Source: Minwuia sp. (lineage in GTDB: Bacteria > Pseudomonadota > Alphaproteobacteria > Minwuiales > Minwuiaceae). Taken from it: 64,000 nt of DNA. The notes beneath the pieces were generated by a model. The model searched no databases, was not told the origin of the DNA, and saw only the letters and a program-made list of their open reading frames with translations. Below are positions 41,566 through 50,903 of the stretch, piece by piece. The stretch covers positions 124,001 to 188,000 of the forward strand of contig JARGPL010000015.1 in assembly GCA_029210175.1 (NCBI GenBank), read 5' to 3'. The position numbers and the translations under genes are program-made. Each line of letters starts with the position of its first letter. Positions within the stretch are counted from its first letter, which is position 1.

Positions 41566-43389
41566 ATGTCCCGCAACGCCGCACGCAAGAAGCAGATCGA
41601 CAGCAGCCCGCGCAGCAATGCGCCCGGCGACGCGCCCACCATCGGGCGCCAGATCATGCAGGCCGGCACGTTCCAGATGATGGCGACGCTGCAGACTGTT
41701 GATGATGATCGCAAGCCCACACGCAACGATCTGAAGCGCGCCGTACAACTGCTGAAACAGGGCAGCAAGCAGGCCGGCCAGGCCAGGTATGATGACGCGG
41801 CCCTGTCGTTCCTGCAGGCGCACAAGCTTGACCCAGCGAACGCCGATACCCTGCTGGTGCTTGGTAACAACCTGCGCCACGCTGGGCAGATCCAGGCGGC
41901 GGTGCATGTCATGGAAAAGGCGCTGAAGGTATCGGGCGAAGACCCGGAGATCATCTATGGTGTCGGCTTGCTGGCGCAGGACCTGGGCATGCTGCCCGCG
42001 GCGGAGAACATGTTCGCGCTGATCATGCAGCGGACGCCAGACGACAGCCGCGGCCCCATCGCCATGGCATCGGCAAAGCGCGCCAGCGGCAACTACGAAG
42101 CGGCGATCGACACCCTGAAGTTCGCTGTCCAGGGCAAGCCGGAAGATCACACCCTTTGGCAGGCACTGGGTGTCACGGTCGCAGAGGCGCAGGGTGTGGA
42201 AGCGGCCCGCCCGTTCTTCGAGGAAGCGTTGCGGTTGCAGCCGACGTTCGACATTGCCTTCGCCAACCTTGGCCATGCCCTGACGGCGGAAGGCCGTTTC
42301 ACGGAATCACTGCCTTATCTCGACAAGGCGGTGCAGATGCGCCCCGATGATGCGGACACTCGATTCAACTATGCGACATCGTTGCTGGGAACCGGCGACT
42401 TCGCCAGGGGCTGGGAACAGTATGAATGGCGTCTGGACAGGAAACGCGGTGACTCGGTCGTCTTCGTGCATGATCTGCCGCGCTGGCAGGGTGAGGACAT
42501 TTCGGACAAGACCCTGCTGATCTCGGATGAGCAGGGCATTGGTGACGCGATCATCTTCGCCAGCGCCTTTCAGGAAGTGATTGACCGCGCCGGTCACGTG
42601 ATCATCGAATGTGACCACAGGCTGGTCAGCTGGTTCCAGCGATCTTTCCCGGCAGCCACTGTGCACCGCCACATCACGTTCCGGTCCAACAACAAGATCC
42701 ATCGTCACTATGGATGGCTCAAGGATGATGGTGTGCCGCAGCCGGACCTGTTCATCCCCTCCGGCTCCATCTTCAGCCTGCTTCGCCCCGACCTTGAAAG
42801 CTTTGACCGCCCGGTTCCCTATCTGACGCCGGATCCGGAACGGGTCGCGTTCTGGAAGCAGCGGTTTGACGCTCTTGGGCCAGGGCCAAAGGTCGGGCTG
42901 TGCTGGTCCGGTGGCTTCGTTACCCCGATCCGGTCCAAAGGCTATATGTCGCTCAGCGATTTCGCACCGTTCTTCGATCTCAAGGACAAGGGCGCGCACT
43001 TCATCGACGTCATGTACAAGGACGCGTCGGAAGATCGGACGAAGCTGAAAGCCGAATTCGGCGTCGATCTGCATGACTGGGACGATATCGACCGGCGCAA
43101 TCAGATCGATGAGGCTGCGGCCTATACGGCGGCACTGGATTTCGTGGTCTCCATTTCGTCGTCGCCGGTCGCGATTGCCGGCGCAATGGGTGTGCCGACC
43201 GTGACCTTGCTGCACAAGGCTGACCGCTTTCACTTTGGTGCGGGGATCGAACCCTGGTTTCCCAAGGCGGAGATCTTCGTTGCCGCAAACCGTTCGGAAT
43301 GGCCAGCCGTGCCCTGTCGGGCTGCGCGCGACGCCACCGCACGTCGGCTTGGTCTGACGTCGGGGGAAGGGGCACATGCCGATGCATGA
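41566..43389 (+). CDS. TPR protein with C-terminal glycosyltransferase-like domain
   Basis: A 607-residue protein. Residues 1-55 are polar and flexible. TPR repeats occupy about 60-290 (ARYDDAALSFLQAHKLDPAN, RFTESLPYLDKAVQMRPDDA). The C-terminal half is a GT9/GT41-like domain with LLISDEQGIGDAIIFASAF, GPKVGLCWSGGF and SSSPVAIAGAMGVPTVTLL. Similar TPR-glycosyltransferases act in flagellin modification. It heads an operon of nonulosonate genes and faces flbT, so it is the best candidate for the enzyme that attaches the sugar to flagellin. It overlaps the next gene by 14 bp. Confidence 0.85.
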   Translation: MSRNAARKKQIDSSPRSNAPGDAPTIGRQIMQAGTFQMMATLQTVDDDRKPTRNDLKRAVQLLKQGSKQAGQARYDDAALSFLQAHKLDPANADTLLVLGNNLRHAGQIQAAVHVMEKALKVSGEDPEIIYGVGLLAQDLGMLPAAENMFALIMQRTPDDSRGPIAMASAKRASGNYEAAIDTLKFAVQGKPEDHTLWQALGVTVAEAQGVEAARPFFEEALRLQPTFDIAFANLGHALTAEGRFTESLPYLDKAVQMRPDDADTRFNYATSLLGTGDFARGWEQYEWRLDRKRGDSVVFVHDLPRWQGEDISDKTLLISDEQGIGDAIIFASAFQEVIDRAGHVIIECDHRLVSWFQRSFPAATVHRHITFRSNNKIHRHYGWLKDDGVPQPDLFIPSGSIFSLLRPDLESFDRPVPYLTPDPERVAFWKQRFDALGPGPKVGLCWSGGFVTPIRSKGYMSLSDFAPFFDLKDKGAHFIDVMYKDASEDRTKLKAEFGVDLHDWDDIDRRNQIDEAAAYTAALDFVVSISSSPVAIAGAMGVPTVTLLHKADRFHFGAGIEPWFPKAEIFVAANRSEWPAVPCRAARDATARRLGLTSGEGAHADA

Positions 43390-44083
43390 TCTTGTCCCCA
43401 TCATTGTTCAGGCGCGGACCGGGTCCACCCGGTGCCCGGCGAAGGTGATGCGCCCCGTCGCGGGGCGTCGTCTGATCGATTTCACGCTGGATGCGCTGGA
43501 ACGCTGCCGTGCCGCGCGGCCGATGATCGTTGCAACCTCCACTGATCCGCTGGATGACGCGCTGGCCGCCCATTGCACGGCGCGTCATGTGCCGGTTGTG
43601 CGGGGATCGCTCGACAATGTTGCGGGCCGGTTTCGTGACGTGCTGGACCGGTTTCCGGTTGCCGGCTTCGTTCGCGTGTCAGGGGACAGCCCGCTGATCG
43701 ACCGTCGGCTGGTGGACGCGGCGGTGGAGAAATTTCGCGAAACCGGTGCCGACCTGGTGACCAACGTCTTTCCGCGCAGCTTCCCCAAGGGTCAGTCCGT
43801 GGAAGTGATCCGCACCGACGTCTTTCTGGCGGCTGAGGCGGAGATGACCGACGCGTCCGACCGGGAACATGTCACCCCCTGGTTCTACCGCAGCCCGGAG
43901 CGTTACAAGATCGTCAATATCGAAGCGCAATCGGGCGACGGCGAGGCATCGATGGTCGTGGATACGGAAGAGGATTTCGAGCGCTTCCGGGCAATCGCCC
44001 ACACGCTCGACGCCCCGTCATGGCGCTATCACTGGGAAGAACTCGCGGCCCTGCCGAGAACGGCGGGCAGGATCGTGGCGTGA
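43376..44083 (+). CDS. SpsF-type sugar cytidylyltransferase
   Basis: A 235-residue nucleotidyltransferase related to SpsF/KdsB/NeuA. It likely makes the CMP-sugar that the transferase uses. N-terminal IIVQARTGSTRCPAKVMRPV binds nucleotide; TSTDPLDDALAAHC and GFVRVSGDSPLIDRRLVDA carry the Mg-binding aspartates; DREHVTPWFY is typical of the SpsF group. The usual STRLPGK reads STRCPAK here. It sits between the transferase and a Gfo/Idh/MocA gene, overlapping both. Confidence 0.85.
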   Translation: MPMHDLVPIIVQARTGSTRCPAKVMRPVAGRRLIDFTLDALERCRAARPMIVATSTDPLDDALAAHCTARHVPVVRGSLDNVAGRFRDVLDRFPVAGFVRVSGDSPLIDRRLVDAAVEKFRETGADLVTNVFPRSFPKGQSVEVIRTDVFLAAEAEMTDASDREHVTPWFYRSPERYKIVNIEAQSGDGEASMVVDTEEDFERFRAIAHTLDAPSWRYHWEELAALPRTAGRIVA

Positions 44084-45099
44084 ACGGTTCTGACCGCCCT
44101 GCGATTCAGGCCGGAATCATTGGTCTGGGCGTCGGGGAACGCCATATTGGCGGCTATGAACGCCACCCCGCCTGCAAGGTCACGCGGCTGGCCGACTTCT
44201 GCGCCGAGAAGCGCGCGGATGTGCTGAGGCGGTTTCCGGATCGGGAAATTGCCGACAATGCCGACGCGGTGCTGAACGATCCGGATGTTTCCATCGTTTC
44301 CATAGCGTCCCACGATCAGGACCACTTTGCCCAGGTCATGCGGGCAATCGATGCCGACAAGCATGTCTTCGTCGAGAAACCGCTGGTGCTGAATATCGAT
44401 CACGCCCGCCAGGTCCGCGCGGCCCTGAACGCGAAACCACATCTGAAAATCTCGTCGAACCTGATCCTGCGTCGCTGCCCGCGCTTTCTGAAGCTGCGGG
44501 CTGATATTGCCGCGGGAGACTACGGGCAGTTGTTCCACATCGATGCCGATTATCAATATGGCCGCATCCACAAGCTGATCAGCGGTTGGCGTGGCACGCA
44601 GCCGGGATACAGCCTGGTGCTGGGCGGCGCGGTTCACATGGTGGATCTGGTGCTCTGGTTAACGGGTGACCGTGCGGTGGAAGTCACTGCGATGGGCAAC
44701 AGTATCGCGACGGCTGACAGTGGTTTCGCCAACTTCGACCTGGTGCAGGCGCTGGTCCGCTTCGAAAGCGGGATGGTCGCCAAGATCGGCTGCAATGGCG
44801 GCTGTGTGCACCCGCATTTCCACAAGCTGGAGGTCTACGGCACGAACGCCAGTTTCGTTAACGGTTTGGAAAGTGCGTTTGTTTACCGTGATCGTCATCC
44901 CGGCAGAAGGCCGGAAACAATGACGGAGGCCTATCCCGGTGTCGACAAGGGTGACCTGTTACAGGATTTCGTGGACGCGGTCCTTCATGACCGTGCGCCG
45001 GAGGTGAATGCAGATGACGTATTCCGCTCCCTCGCCGTCTGCTTTGCCATCGAACGTGCCGCTCATACCGGACGATCCGTCGCTGTCGAGCAGCTCTGA
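44080..45099 (+). CDS. Gfo/Idh/MocA family oxidoreductase
   Basis: A 339-residue NAD(P)-dependent sugar dehydrogenase/reductase. The Rossmann motif is AGIIGLGVGERHIGGYERHP; the family EKP is present in HVFVEKPLVLNIDHARQV; YSLVLGGAVHMVDLVLWLTG carries the catalytic His/Asp region. Start GTG 44080 overlaps the upstream stop (GTGA). Such enzymes appear in several legionaminic and related sugar clusters, where they oxidise a nucleotide sugar or a nonulosonate carbon. The exact step is unknown. Confidence 0.87.
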   Translation: MNGSDRPAIQAGIIGLGVGERHIGGYERHPACKVTRLADFCAEKRADVLRRFPDREIADNADAVLNDPDVSIVSIASHDQDHFAQVMRAIDADKHVFVEKPLVLNIDHARQVRAALNAKPHLKISSNLILRRCPRFLKLRADIAAGDYGQLFHIDADYQYGRIHKLISGWRGTQPGYSLVLGGAVHMVDLVLWLTGDRAVEVTAMGNSIATADSGFANFDLVQALVRFESGMVAKIGCNGGCVHPHFHKLEVYGTNASFVNGLESAFVYRDRHPGRRPETMTEAYPGVDKGDLLQDFVDAVLHDRAPEVNADDVFRSLAVCFAIERAAHTGRSVAVEQL

Positions 45100-46255
45100 A
45101 TCAACCGAATTTCGCCAGATCCATTTTGGCCGCCCGATCATCGGCGACGCCGAACGGCGTGCCGTCATGGAGGTTCTGGACAGCCCGATACTGGTGCACG
45201 GCCCCCGCGCGCTGAAGTTCGAAGAGGACTTCGCCGCATTCGCGGGTGGTGGGGAGGCGATTACCGTATCGTCCTGCACCGCCGGGCTGCACCTGGGTTA
45301 CTTCCAGCTCGGCCTGGGGCCGGGGGATGAGGTGATTGTACCCGCCCAGACCCATACGGCCACAGCTCACGCGGTCGAATATGTCGGTGCGAAGCCCGTC
45401 TTCGTCGATGCCGAGCGGGAAACCGGCAACATCGACATCGATCAGATCGAAGCGGCGATCACGCCAGCGACCAGAGCGATATCGGTGGTGCATTACCTCG
45501 GCATGCCGGTCGACATGGTGCGGATCAACGCAATCGCCGCCAGACATGGCCTGTTCGTCATGGAGGACGCGGCGCTGGCTGTCGGGACCTATCTGGATGG
45601 CATTCATGCCGGCCTGATGGGGGACATGGGCTGCTTCTCCTTCTACCCGGTCAAGCACATGACCACGGCAGAGGGCGGCATGGTCCTGACCCGCGACAGC
45701 GCCATTGGCGAACGTATCCGCCGCAAGAAGGCCTTCGGGCTGGACCGCACGGTGATGGAGCGCAAGGAACCCGGCGTCTATGACGTCACCCAGCTCGGCT
45801 TCAACTACCGCATGAACGAGATGCAGGCAGCCATGGGCGTCGAGCAGCTGAAGCAGGTTCAAGGGTTTCTTGACGTGCGTCACGCCAACTACGAACGGCT
45901 GGAAGCGGGCCTGTTGGATCTGGAAGGTCTGCACCTGTTTCAGTCCAGCAATGGCCGGTTCCACAGCAGCCACTATTGCCTCTCCGTCGTCCTCACCGGG
46001 GCCCGTGCCTCCCGCCGGTCAGAAGTGGCCGCAGCGCTGAATGCGCAGGGGGTAGGCACCAGCGTCTATTACCCCGGTCCGGTGCCGGGCCTGTCGTACT
46101 ACCGCGACAAGTACGGGGTCCGCGCCGAAGACTATCCCAATGCCACGGAAATCAGCCGGTGTTCCATCGCGCTGCCCGTCGGCCCGCATCTGAACCATGA
46201 CGACATGGATTTCATCATTCACGCCATGAAGAAGGCTTTGCACGATGTCCGTTGA
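45008..46255 (+). CDS. DegT/DnrJ/EryC1/StrS sugar aminotransferase
   Basis: A 415-residue PLP aminotransferase that adds an amino group to a nucleotide keto-sugar (LegC, PseC and SpsC belong here). The PLP lysine is Lys216 in YPVKHMTTAEGG; FVMEDAALAVGTYLDG and FGLDRTVMER with GFNYRMNEMQAAMG fit. The reading frame starts 92 bp inside the upstream gene, at ATG 45008 or 45014 with GGAGG before them; no later start exists before the conserved RQIHFGRPIIG. It overlaps the dehydratase gene by 11 bp. Confidence 0.92.
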   Translation: MQMTYSAPSPSALPSNVPLIPDDPSLSSSSESTEFRQIHFGRPIIGDAERRAVMEVLDSPILVHGPRALKFEEDFAAFAGGGEAITVSSCTAGLHLGYFQLGLGPGDEVIVPAQTHTATAHAVEYVGAKPVFVDAERETGNIDIDQIEAAITPATRAISVVHYLGMPVDMVRINAIAARHGLFVMEDAALAVGTYLDGIHAGLMGDMGCFSFYPVKHMTTAEGGMVLTRDSAIGERIRRKKAFGLDRTVMERKEPGVYDVTQLGFNYRMNEMQAAMGVEQLKQVQGFLDVRHANYERLEAGLLDLEGLHLFQSSNGRFHSSHYCLSVVLTGARASRRSEVAAALNAQGVGTSVYYPGPVPGLSYYRDKYGVRAEDYPNATEISRCSIALPVGPHLNHDDMDFIIHAMKKALHDVR

Positions 46256-47360
46256 AACAAGCTTCCACACAGAAGAATCGGCCATGATCGGCAAGAAGGT
46301 CGTCATCATCGGCGGCGCTGGCTTCATCGGCCACAACATGGCGCTGAGGATGAAGTCGCTGGGTGTCGAGGTGTCGGTGATCGACAGCCTTGGCGTCAAC
46401 AACTACTACGCCATCGAGCGGGAGCGGTACACGAACCCGAACGGTGAGGTCTATCTGAACTTCATCAAGCAGCGGATGAACCTGCTGCATCAGGCCCAGG
46501 TGCCGTTCATCGAGGCGGATGCGCGCGACTATCACGCCCTGTCGGAGGCGCTTGAGGATCTGAACCCGGACTTCATCGTGCATCTGGCCGCCGTGTCCCA
46601 TGCCAACCGGTCCAACAAGGACCCCTATTCGACGTTCGATCATTCGCTGCGGACACTGGAGAACGCGCTGGACGCGTCCCGCTCCACCCGCCTGAACGTG
46701 AAGCGTTTCGTCTATTTCTCGTCCTCCATGGTCTACGGCACCTTCGCCGACGGCATCGTGGATGAGGAAACCGATTGCAATCCGATGGGCATCTACGGCG
46801 CGCTGAAGTTCGCGGGCGAGAAGATGGTCATTGCCTACAATCAGGTCTTTGATCTGCCCTATACGATTGTCCGGCCGTCGGCCCTCTATGGCGAACGCTG
46901 TGTCAGCCGCCGGGTCGGACAGGCGCTGATCGAGAACGCGCTGCGTGGCAATGCGCTGACCATCAATGGTGACGGCTCCGACTGTCTCGACTTCACCTAT
47001 ATCCAGGACCTGGTCGGTGGTGTCATCGCGGCCCTGTCAACCGATGCGGCTGCCAACGAGGTCTTCAATCTGACCTATGGTCAGGGGCGTTCCCTGAACG
47101 AGATGGTGGGGATCATCCAGGAACATTTCCCCGGTGTCGAAGTGCGCCACAATGAACGCGACAGCCTGATGCCGGAGCGTGGAACCCTGTCGGTCGAGAA
47201 GGCAAAGAGCCTGATCGGTTACCGCCCGAGCCATCCGCTGGACGTCGGTTTCGTGAACTACATCAACTGGTACAAGGACAACTGGGCCAGCTTCATCGGT
47301 TCGAACAGTGATCCGGAAGATGGACAGGTGGTCTACCTCAAGCGGCGTGCCTGGGCGTGA
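46245..47360 (+). CDS. NAD-dependent sugar epimerase/dehydratase
   Basis: A 371-residue extended SDR. The NAD motif is VIIGGAGFIGHNMALRM; FVYFSSSMVYG carries the Ser and IYGALKFAGEKM the Tyr/Lys pair; IVRPSALYGERCVSRR is typical. An insertion at residues 55-80 (YAIERERYTNPNGEVYLNFI) is unusual. It could be the 4,6-dehydratase (LegB role) that supplies the keto-sugar to the DegT enzyme, or a later epimerase. It overlaps neighbours on both sides. Confidence 0.88.
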   Translation: MSVETSFHTEESAMIGKKVVIIGGAGFIGHNMALRMKSLGVEVSVIDSLGVNNYYAIERERYTNPNGEVYLNFIKQRMNLLHQAQVPFIEADARDYHALSEALEDLNPDFIVHLAAVSHANRSNKDPYSTFDHSLRTLENALDASRSTRLNVKRFVYFSSSMVYGTFADGIVDEETDCNPMGIYGALKFAGEKMVIAYNQVFDLPYTIVRPSALYGERCVSRRVGQALIENALRGNALTINGDGSDCLDFTYIQDLVGGVIAALSTDAAANEVFNLTYGQGRSLNEMVGIIQEHFPGVEVRHNERDSLMPERGTLSVEKAKSLIGYRPSHPLDVGFVNYINWYKDNWASFIGSNSDPEDGQVVYLKRRAWA

Positions 47361-48055
47361 ATGCCAATGCCCCCATGGCGCTGCGGCCAGATGACTGGCT
47401 CGCGGGTCTGCTCGGCAAGCCGGCCTGGCATCTGACGCCGTCGGCAGAGCCGAACCGGCCTGTCGAGGTGCCGACGGGGCAGCCCTGCTTCATTGATGCC
47501 CGCCTGCCTGTCACACGGACCGAGGTGGCGCGCAAACTGGAAGACGCCGGATTCCGCCTGGTCGATACGGGCATGAACTTCGAACGCCCGACCTGGGCTG
47601 CGGCGCACAGTCGGCATTGCCGCCTGTCAGTACCGTCCGACCGGGCCGCGGTCGAGGACATCGCCAGCCGGAACTTCACTTTCAGCCGTTTCCACCTGGA
47701 TCCGATCGTCAGCAATGATGCGGCAAACGAGATCAAGCGCCAGTGGGCCGGCAACCACTTCGCGGGCACCCGGGGCGACGGCATGATCGTGGCCGAGGTG
47801 GAGGGGGAGACCGTGGGTTTTCTGCTTTATCTGCTGTCGGGTGATGTTCTCACCATCGATCTGGTTGCCGTCGACAGCCGCCACAGGGGCAAGGGTCTGG
47901 CGAGGGACATGATCGCCTTTGCCGATTCACTTGTTCCCGGTGTTGCGATCCTGCGGGTCGGCACGCAACTGGCCAACGCACCGTCCCTGCGCAGTTACAT
48001 GGGCGACAACTTTCGCCTGATTTCGTCCAGCTACGTCTTTCACTATCACGGGTGA
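47357..48055 (+). CDS. GNAT-type acyltransferase (sugar N-acetyltransferase candidate)
   Basis: A 232-residue GNAT. The acetyl-CoA loop is seen in VAVDSRHRGKGLARDMIAFA; the N-terminal 100 residues (WHLTPSAEPNRPVEVPTGQP) resemble the WecD/PseH/SpsD type, which acetylates amino groups on sugars. GTG 47357 overlaps the upstream stop. Placed between the aminotransferase/dehydratase genes and neuB, it most likely makes the 4-N-acetyl group before condensation. Confidence 0.83.
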   Translation: MNANAPMALRPDDWLAGLLGKPAWHLTPSAEPNRPVEVPTGQPCFIDARLPVTRTEVARKLEDAGFRLVDTGMNFERPTWAAAHSRHCRLSVPSDRAAVEDIASRNFTFSRFHLDPIVSNDAANEIKRQWAGNHFAGTRGDGMIVAEVEGETVGFLLYLLSGDVLTIDLVAVDSRHRGKGLARDMIAFADSLVPGVAILRVGTQLANAPSLRSYMGDNFRLISSSYVFHYHG

Positions 48056-49074
48056 GCGCCATGCAGATCGCGGGCAGGAACACGAACGACCGGACCTTTG
48101 TCATTGCCGAGGTCGGCAACAATCACGAAGGCGACTTCGGTCTGGCACAGGAACTGGTGCATCTCGCCGCCGCCGCTGGTGTGGACGCAGTCAAGTTCCA
48201 GACCTTCAACACCGAACAGTTCATCGCCCCCATCGATGCCGCGCGCTTTCAGCGGATGAAGGGGTTCGAACTGAGCCATGACCAGTTCGCTGCGCTTGGC
48301 GTGCTGGCGCGGAAGGTCGGGTTGAGTTTCATCTCGACGCCGCTGGACATGGAGGCTGCGGTCTTCCTGAACGACCATGTGGATGCGTTCAAGGTCGCCA
48401 GTTCCGACAACACCTTCTGGCCGCTGATCGACTATGTTGCCGGAACGGCGAAGCCGGTGATCGTCTCCACAGGGCTGGCTGACATGGACGAGATCCAGCA
48501 GGTCGTCTGCCGCGTCAAGTCACGCTGGATTGCCGACAAGGTCGACCCCGGTCTGGGCGTGCTGCATTGCGTATCCGCCTATCCGACCCCGCCGGAGCAC
48601 GCGAATGTCGCTGCGGTACGGACGATGATCGACACGCTGTGTGGTTGTGAAGTCGGCTATTCCGATCACACCAGTGGCAATGATGCGGCCCTGGCTGCCG
48701 TTGCCATGGGCGCGCGCATCGTGGAGAAACATTTCACCATCGCGCATGACCACAGCGATTTCCGCGATCACCAGCTTTCCGCCAACCCGGCCGAGATGCA
48801 GGACCTCGTGGCCCGCATTCGCCTGACCGAGACCCTGATGGGCACCGGCCAGGTCGCGATGGCAGAGATTGAACGGGACACCGCGCCCCTGATACGCCGG
48901 TCCATCGCCGCCCGTCATCCGCTTTCCGCCGGGCATCAGGTGTCCGGTAGTGACCTGATCTGGGTGCGGCCAGGTGACGGCCTGCCACCGGGGCGCGAGG
49001 CGGAAGTGATCGGGCGCACGCTGGTCGCGCCGATGGCCATGGGCGACCGTTTCACCGCCGAACTGCTGGGCTGA
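48052..49074 (+). CDS. Nonulosonic acid (sialic-type) synthase NeuB/SpsE family
   Basis: A 340-residue TIM-barrel synthase that joins phosphoenolpyruvate to a six-carbon N-acetyl sugar to form a nine-carbon nonulosonic acid. Seen: FVIAEVGNNHEGDFGLAQEL, DAVKFQTFNTEQFI, SFISTPLDMEAAVFLND, KPVIVSTGLADMDEI, GYSDHTSGNDAALAAVAMGA, EKHFTIAHDHSDFRDHQLS, and a C-terminal SAF domain (HPLSAGHQVSGSDLIWVRPG). Start GTG 48052, coupled to the GNAT gene. Which nonulosonate is made cannot be decided from the sequence. Confidence 0.92.
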   Translation: MSAMQIAGRNTNDRTFVIAEVGNNHEGDFGLAQELVHLAAAAGVDAVKFQTFNTEQFIAPIDAARFQRMKGFELSHDQFAALGVLARKVGLSFISTPLDMEAAVFLNDHVDAFKVASSDNTFWPLIDYVAGTAKPVIVSTGLADMDEIQQVVCRVKSRWIADKVDPGLGVLHCVSAYPTPPEHANVAAVRTMIDTLCGCEVGYSDHTSGNDAALAAVAMGARIVEKHFTIAHDHSDFRDHQLSANPAEMQDLVARIRLTETLMGTGQVAMAEIERDTAPLIRRSIAARHPLSAGHQVSGSDLIWVRPGDGLPPGREAEVIGRTLVAPMAMGDRFTAELLG

Positions 49075-49079
49075 GCCGC

Positions 49080-50903
49080 ATGTGCGGGATCGCAGGACAC
49101 TTCGGGCCTGAACAGCCCCAGCCGGAGCGGCAGCAGGCGTGCCTGACGGCCATGGGACGGCGTGGTCCGGACGCCGCCGGCCGTTTCGATACGGAAATTG
49201 GGTCGAACTGGCTGACCCTGCTGCACACCCGGCTTGCCATCATCGATCTGGACAGCCGCGCCGATCAGCCGTTCCGGCGTGACGGGCTGACGGTCGTCTT
49301 CAATGGCGAGATCTACAACTACGTTGAAATACGCGAGACCCTGCGCGCGCGCGGGATCATCTTCACCACCCAATCCGATACCGAGGTCCTGCTGGAGGCC
49401 TATCGGGCCTGGGGTGATCGGTTGGTCGATCATATCGAGGGCATGTGGGCGTTCGCGATCCATGATGCAACGCGCCGTCGCCTGCTGATTTCCCGCGATC
49501 CCTTTGGTGAGAAACCGCTTTATTGGCAGGACAGGGGGGAGGGGTTCCGCTTCGCCTCCGAGATCAAGGCGCTGGCGGCCCTGAACGGTGTTCGCCCGTC
49601 CGTGAACGAGGAAACGGTTCGTCGCTTTCTCGTCAATGGATACAAGTCGCTCTACAAGTCCGGCGCGCTGTTTCACGCCGGTGTCAATGAATTGCCGCCG
49701 GGCCACAATCTGGTGGTGGGCGACAATCGTGGTGTGACCATGGAAGCCTACTGGCGCCCGGAATACCGTCCGGACCGTGGCATGTCGTTCGGCACCGCAG
49801 TGGACGGCCTGCGCCACCATCTGGAAGAGAGCCTGCGCCTGCGCCTGCGTGCCGATGTGCCGATTGCGTTCTGCCTGTCCGGTGGTGTCGACAGCGCGGC
49901 ACTCGCATCGTTCGCGGCGAAGCGGCACGGCGTCGATGTGGCCTCGTTCTCGATCATCGATCCGGACCCGCGTTACGACGAAAGCGACAATATTCGCGCG
50001 ACGGTGCGGGACCTCGGCTGCCAGCACCGGGAAATCCACCTGGAACAGTCCCGCGATCTTGACCGCTTTGCGGATCTGGTTGCCTATCACGACAAGCCGG
50101 TGATCACCGCGTCCTACTACGTCCACAGCATGCTGTCGGAGGCGATGCGGGCCGATGGTTTCCGGGTCTCCGTCTCAGGCACCGGCGCCGACGAACTGGT
50201 GACCGGCTACTATGACCATTTCAATCTGCATCTGAAGGCGATGGAGGGCCATCCGGAACGTGATGCCCGCCTGGCCGACTGGAACTGCCACGTGCGTCCC
50301 ATCGTGCGGAACCCGCATCTGCAGAACCCCGATCTCTACAGCCAGCAGCCGCAGTTCAGGGACCACATCTACCTCAACCGCGATGTCTTCTCGGATTACC
50401 TGACCACACCCTTCGATGAACCCTTCACCGAGAGCGCCCTGTCCGACGATCTGCTGCGCAATCGCATGCTGAACGAACTGACGACGGAGGCGGTGCCGAT
50501 CATCCTCAGGGAAGACGACATGAATTCCATGCGGTCATCGGTGGAAAACCGCAGTCCCTATCTGGATCGGGCGCTGTGCGACTTCGCCTACACGATCCCG
50601 CCCGAGCATCTGATCCGCGACGGCCACGCCAAGGCGCCGCTGCGTGCGGCGTCCCGTGGTGTGCTGAACGACAAGGTGCGCCTGGACCGCCACAAGAAGG
50701 GCTTCAATGCGGCATTCCGTAGCCTGTTCGACCTCGACAACGCAAGGACACGGGAACGCATTCTGGACGATGGACCGATCTTCGATCTGGTGAAGCGAGA
50801 CCGGATCGAGGCGGCCATGCGTGAACCTGACCTGCCAAACAGTTTCTCCAAGTTCCTGTTTTCCTTCGTTTCAGCGAAACTCTTCATGGAGCAGTGGGCA
50901 TGA
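49080..50903 (+). CDS. AsnB-type glutamine-hydrolysing amidotransferase
   Basis: A 607-residue asparagine-synthetase B family protein. Cys2 of MCGIAGHFG starts the glutaminase domain, with RRGPDAAGRF, LAIIDLDSRADQPF and VFNGEIYNY; the synthetase domain has the PP-loop AFCLSGGVDSAALASFAAK and SGTGADELVTGYYDH. It lies 5 bp after neuB and is coupled to a sugar amidotransferase gene, so it may deliver ammonia or amidate the sugar acid rather than make asparagine. Free asparagine synthesis is the alternative. Confidence 0.88.
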   Translation: MCGIAGHFGPEQPQPERQQACLTAMGRRGPDAAGRFDTEIGSNWLTLLHTRLAIIDLDSRADQPFRRDGLTVVFNGEIYNYVEIRETLRARGIIFTTQSDTEVLLEAYRAWGDRLVDHIEGMWAFAIHDATRRRLLISRDPFGEKPLYWQDRGEGFRFASEIKALAALNGVRPSVNEETVRRFLVNGYKSLYKSGALFHAGVNELPPGHNLVVGDNRGVTMEAYWRPEYRPDRGMSFGTAVDGLRHHLEESLRLRLRADVPIAFCLSGGVDSAALASFAAKRHGVDVASFSIIDPDPRYDESDNIRATVRDLGCQHREIHLEQSRDLDRFADLVAYHDKPVITASYYVHSMLSEAMRADGFRVSVSGTGADELVTGYYDHFNLHLKAMEGHPERDARLADWNCHVRPIVRNPHLQNPDLYSQQPQFRDHIYLNRDVFSDYLTTPFDEPFTESALSDDLLRNRMLNELTTEAVPIILREDDMNSMRSSVENRSPYLDRALCDFAYTIPPEHLIRDGHAKAPLRAASRGVLNDKVRLDRHKKGFNAAFRSLFDLDNARTRERILDDGPIFDLVKRDRIEAAMREPDLPNSFSKFLFSFVSAKLFMEQWA

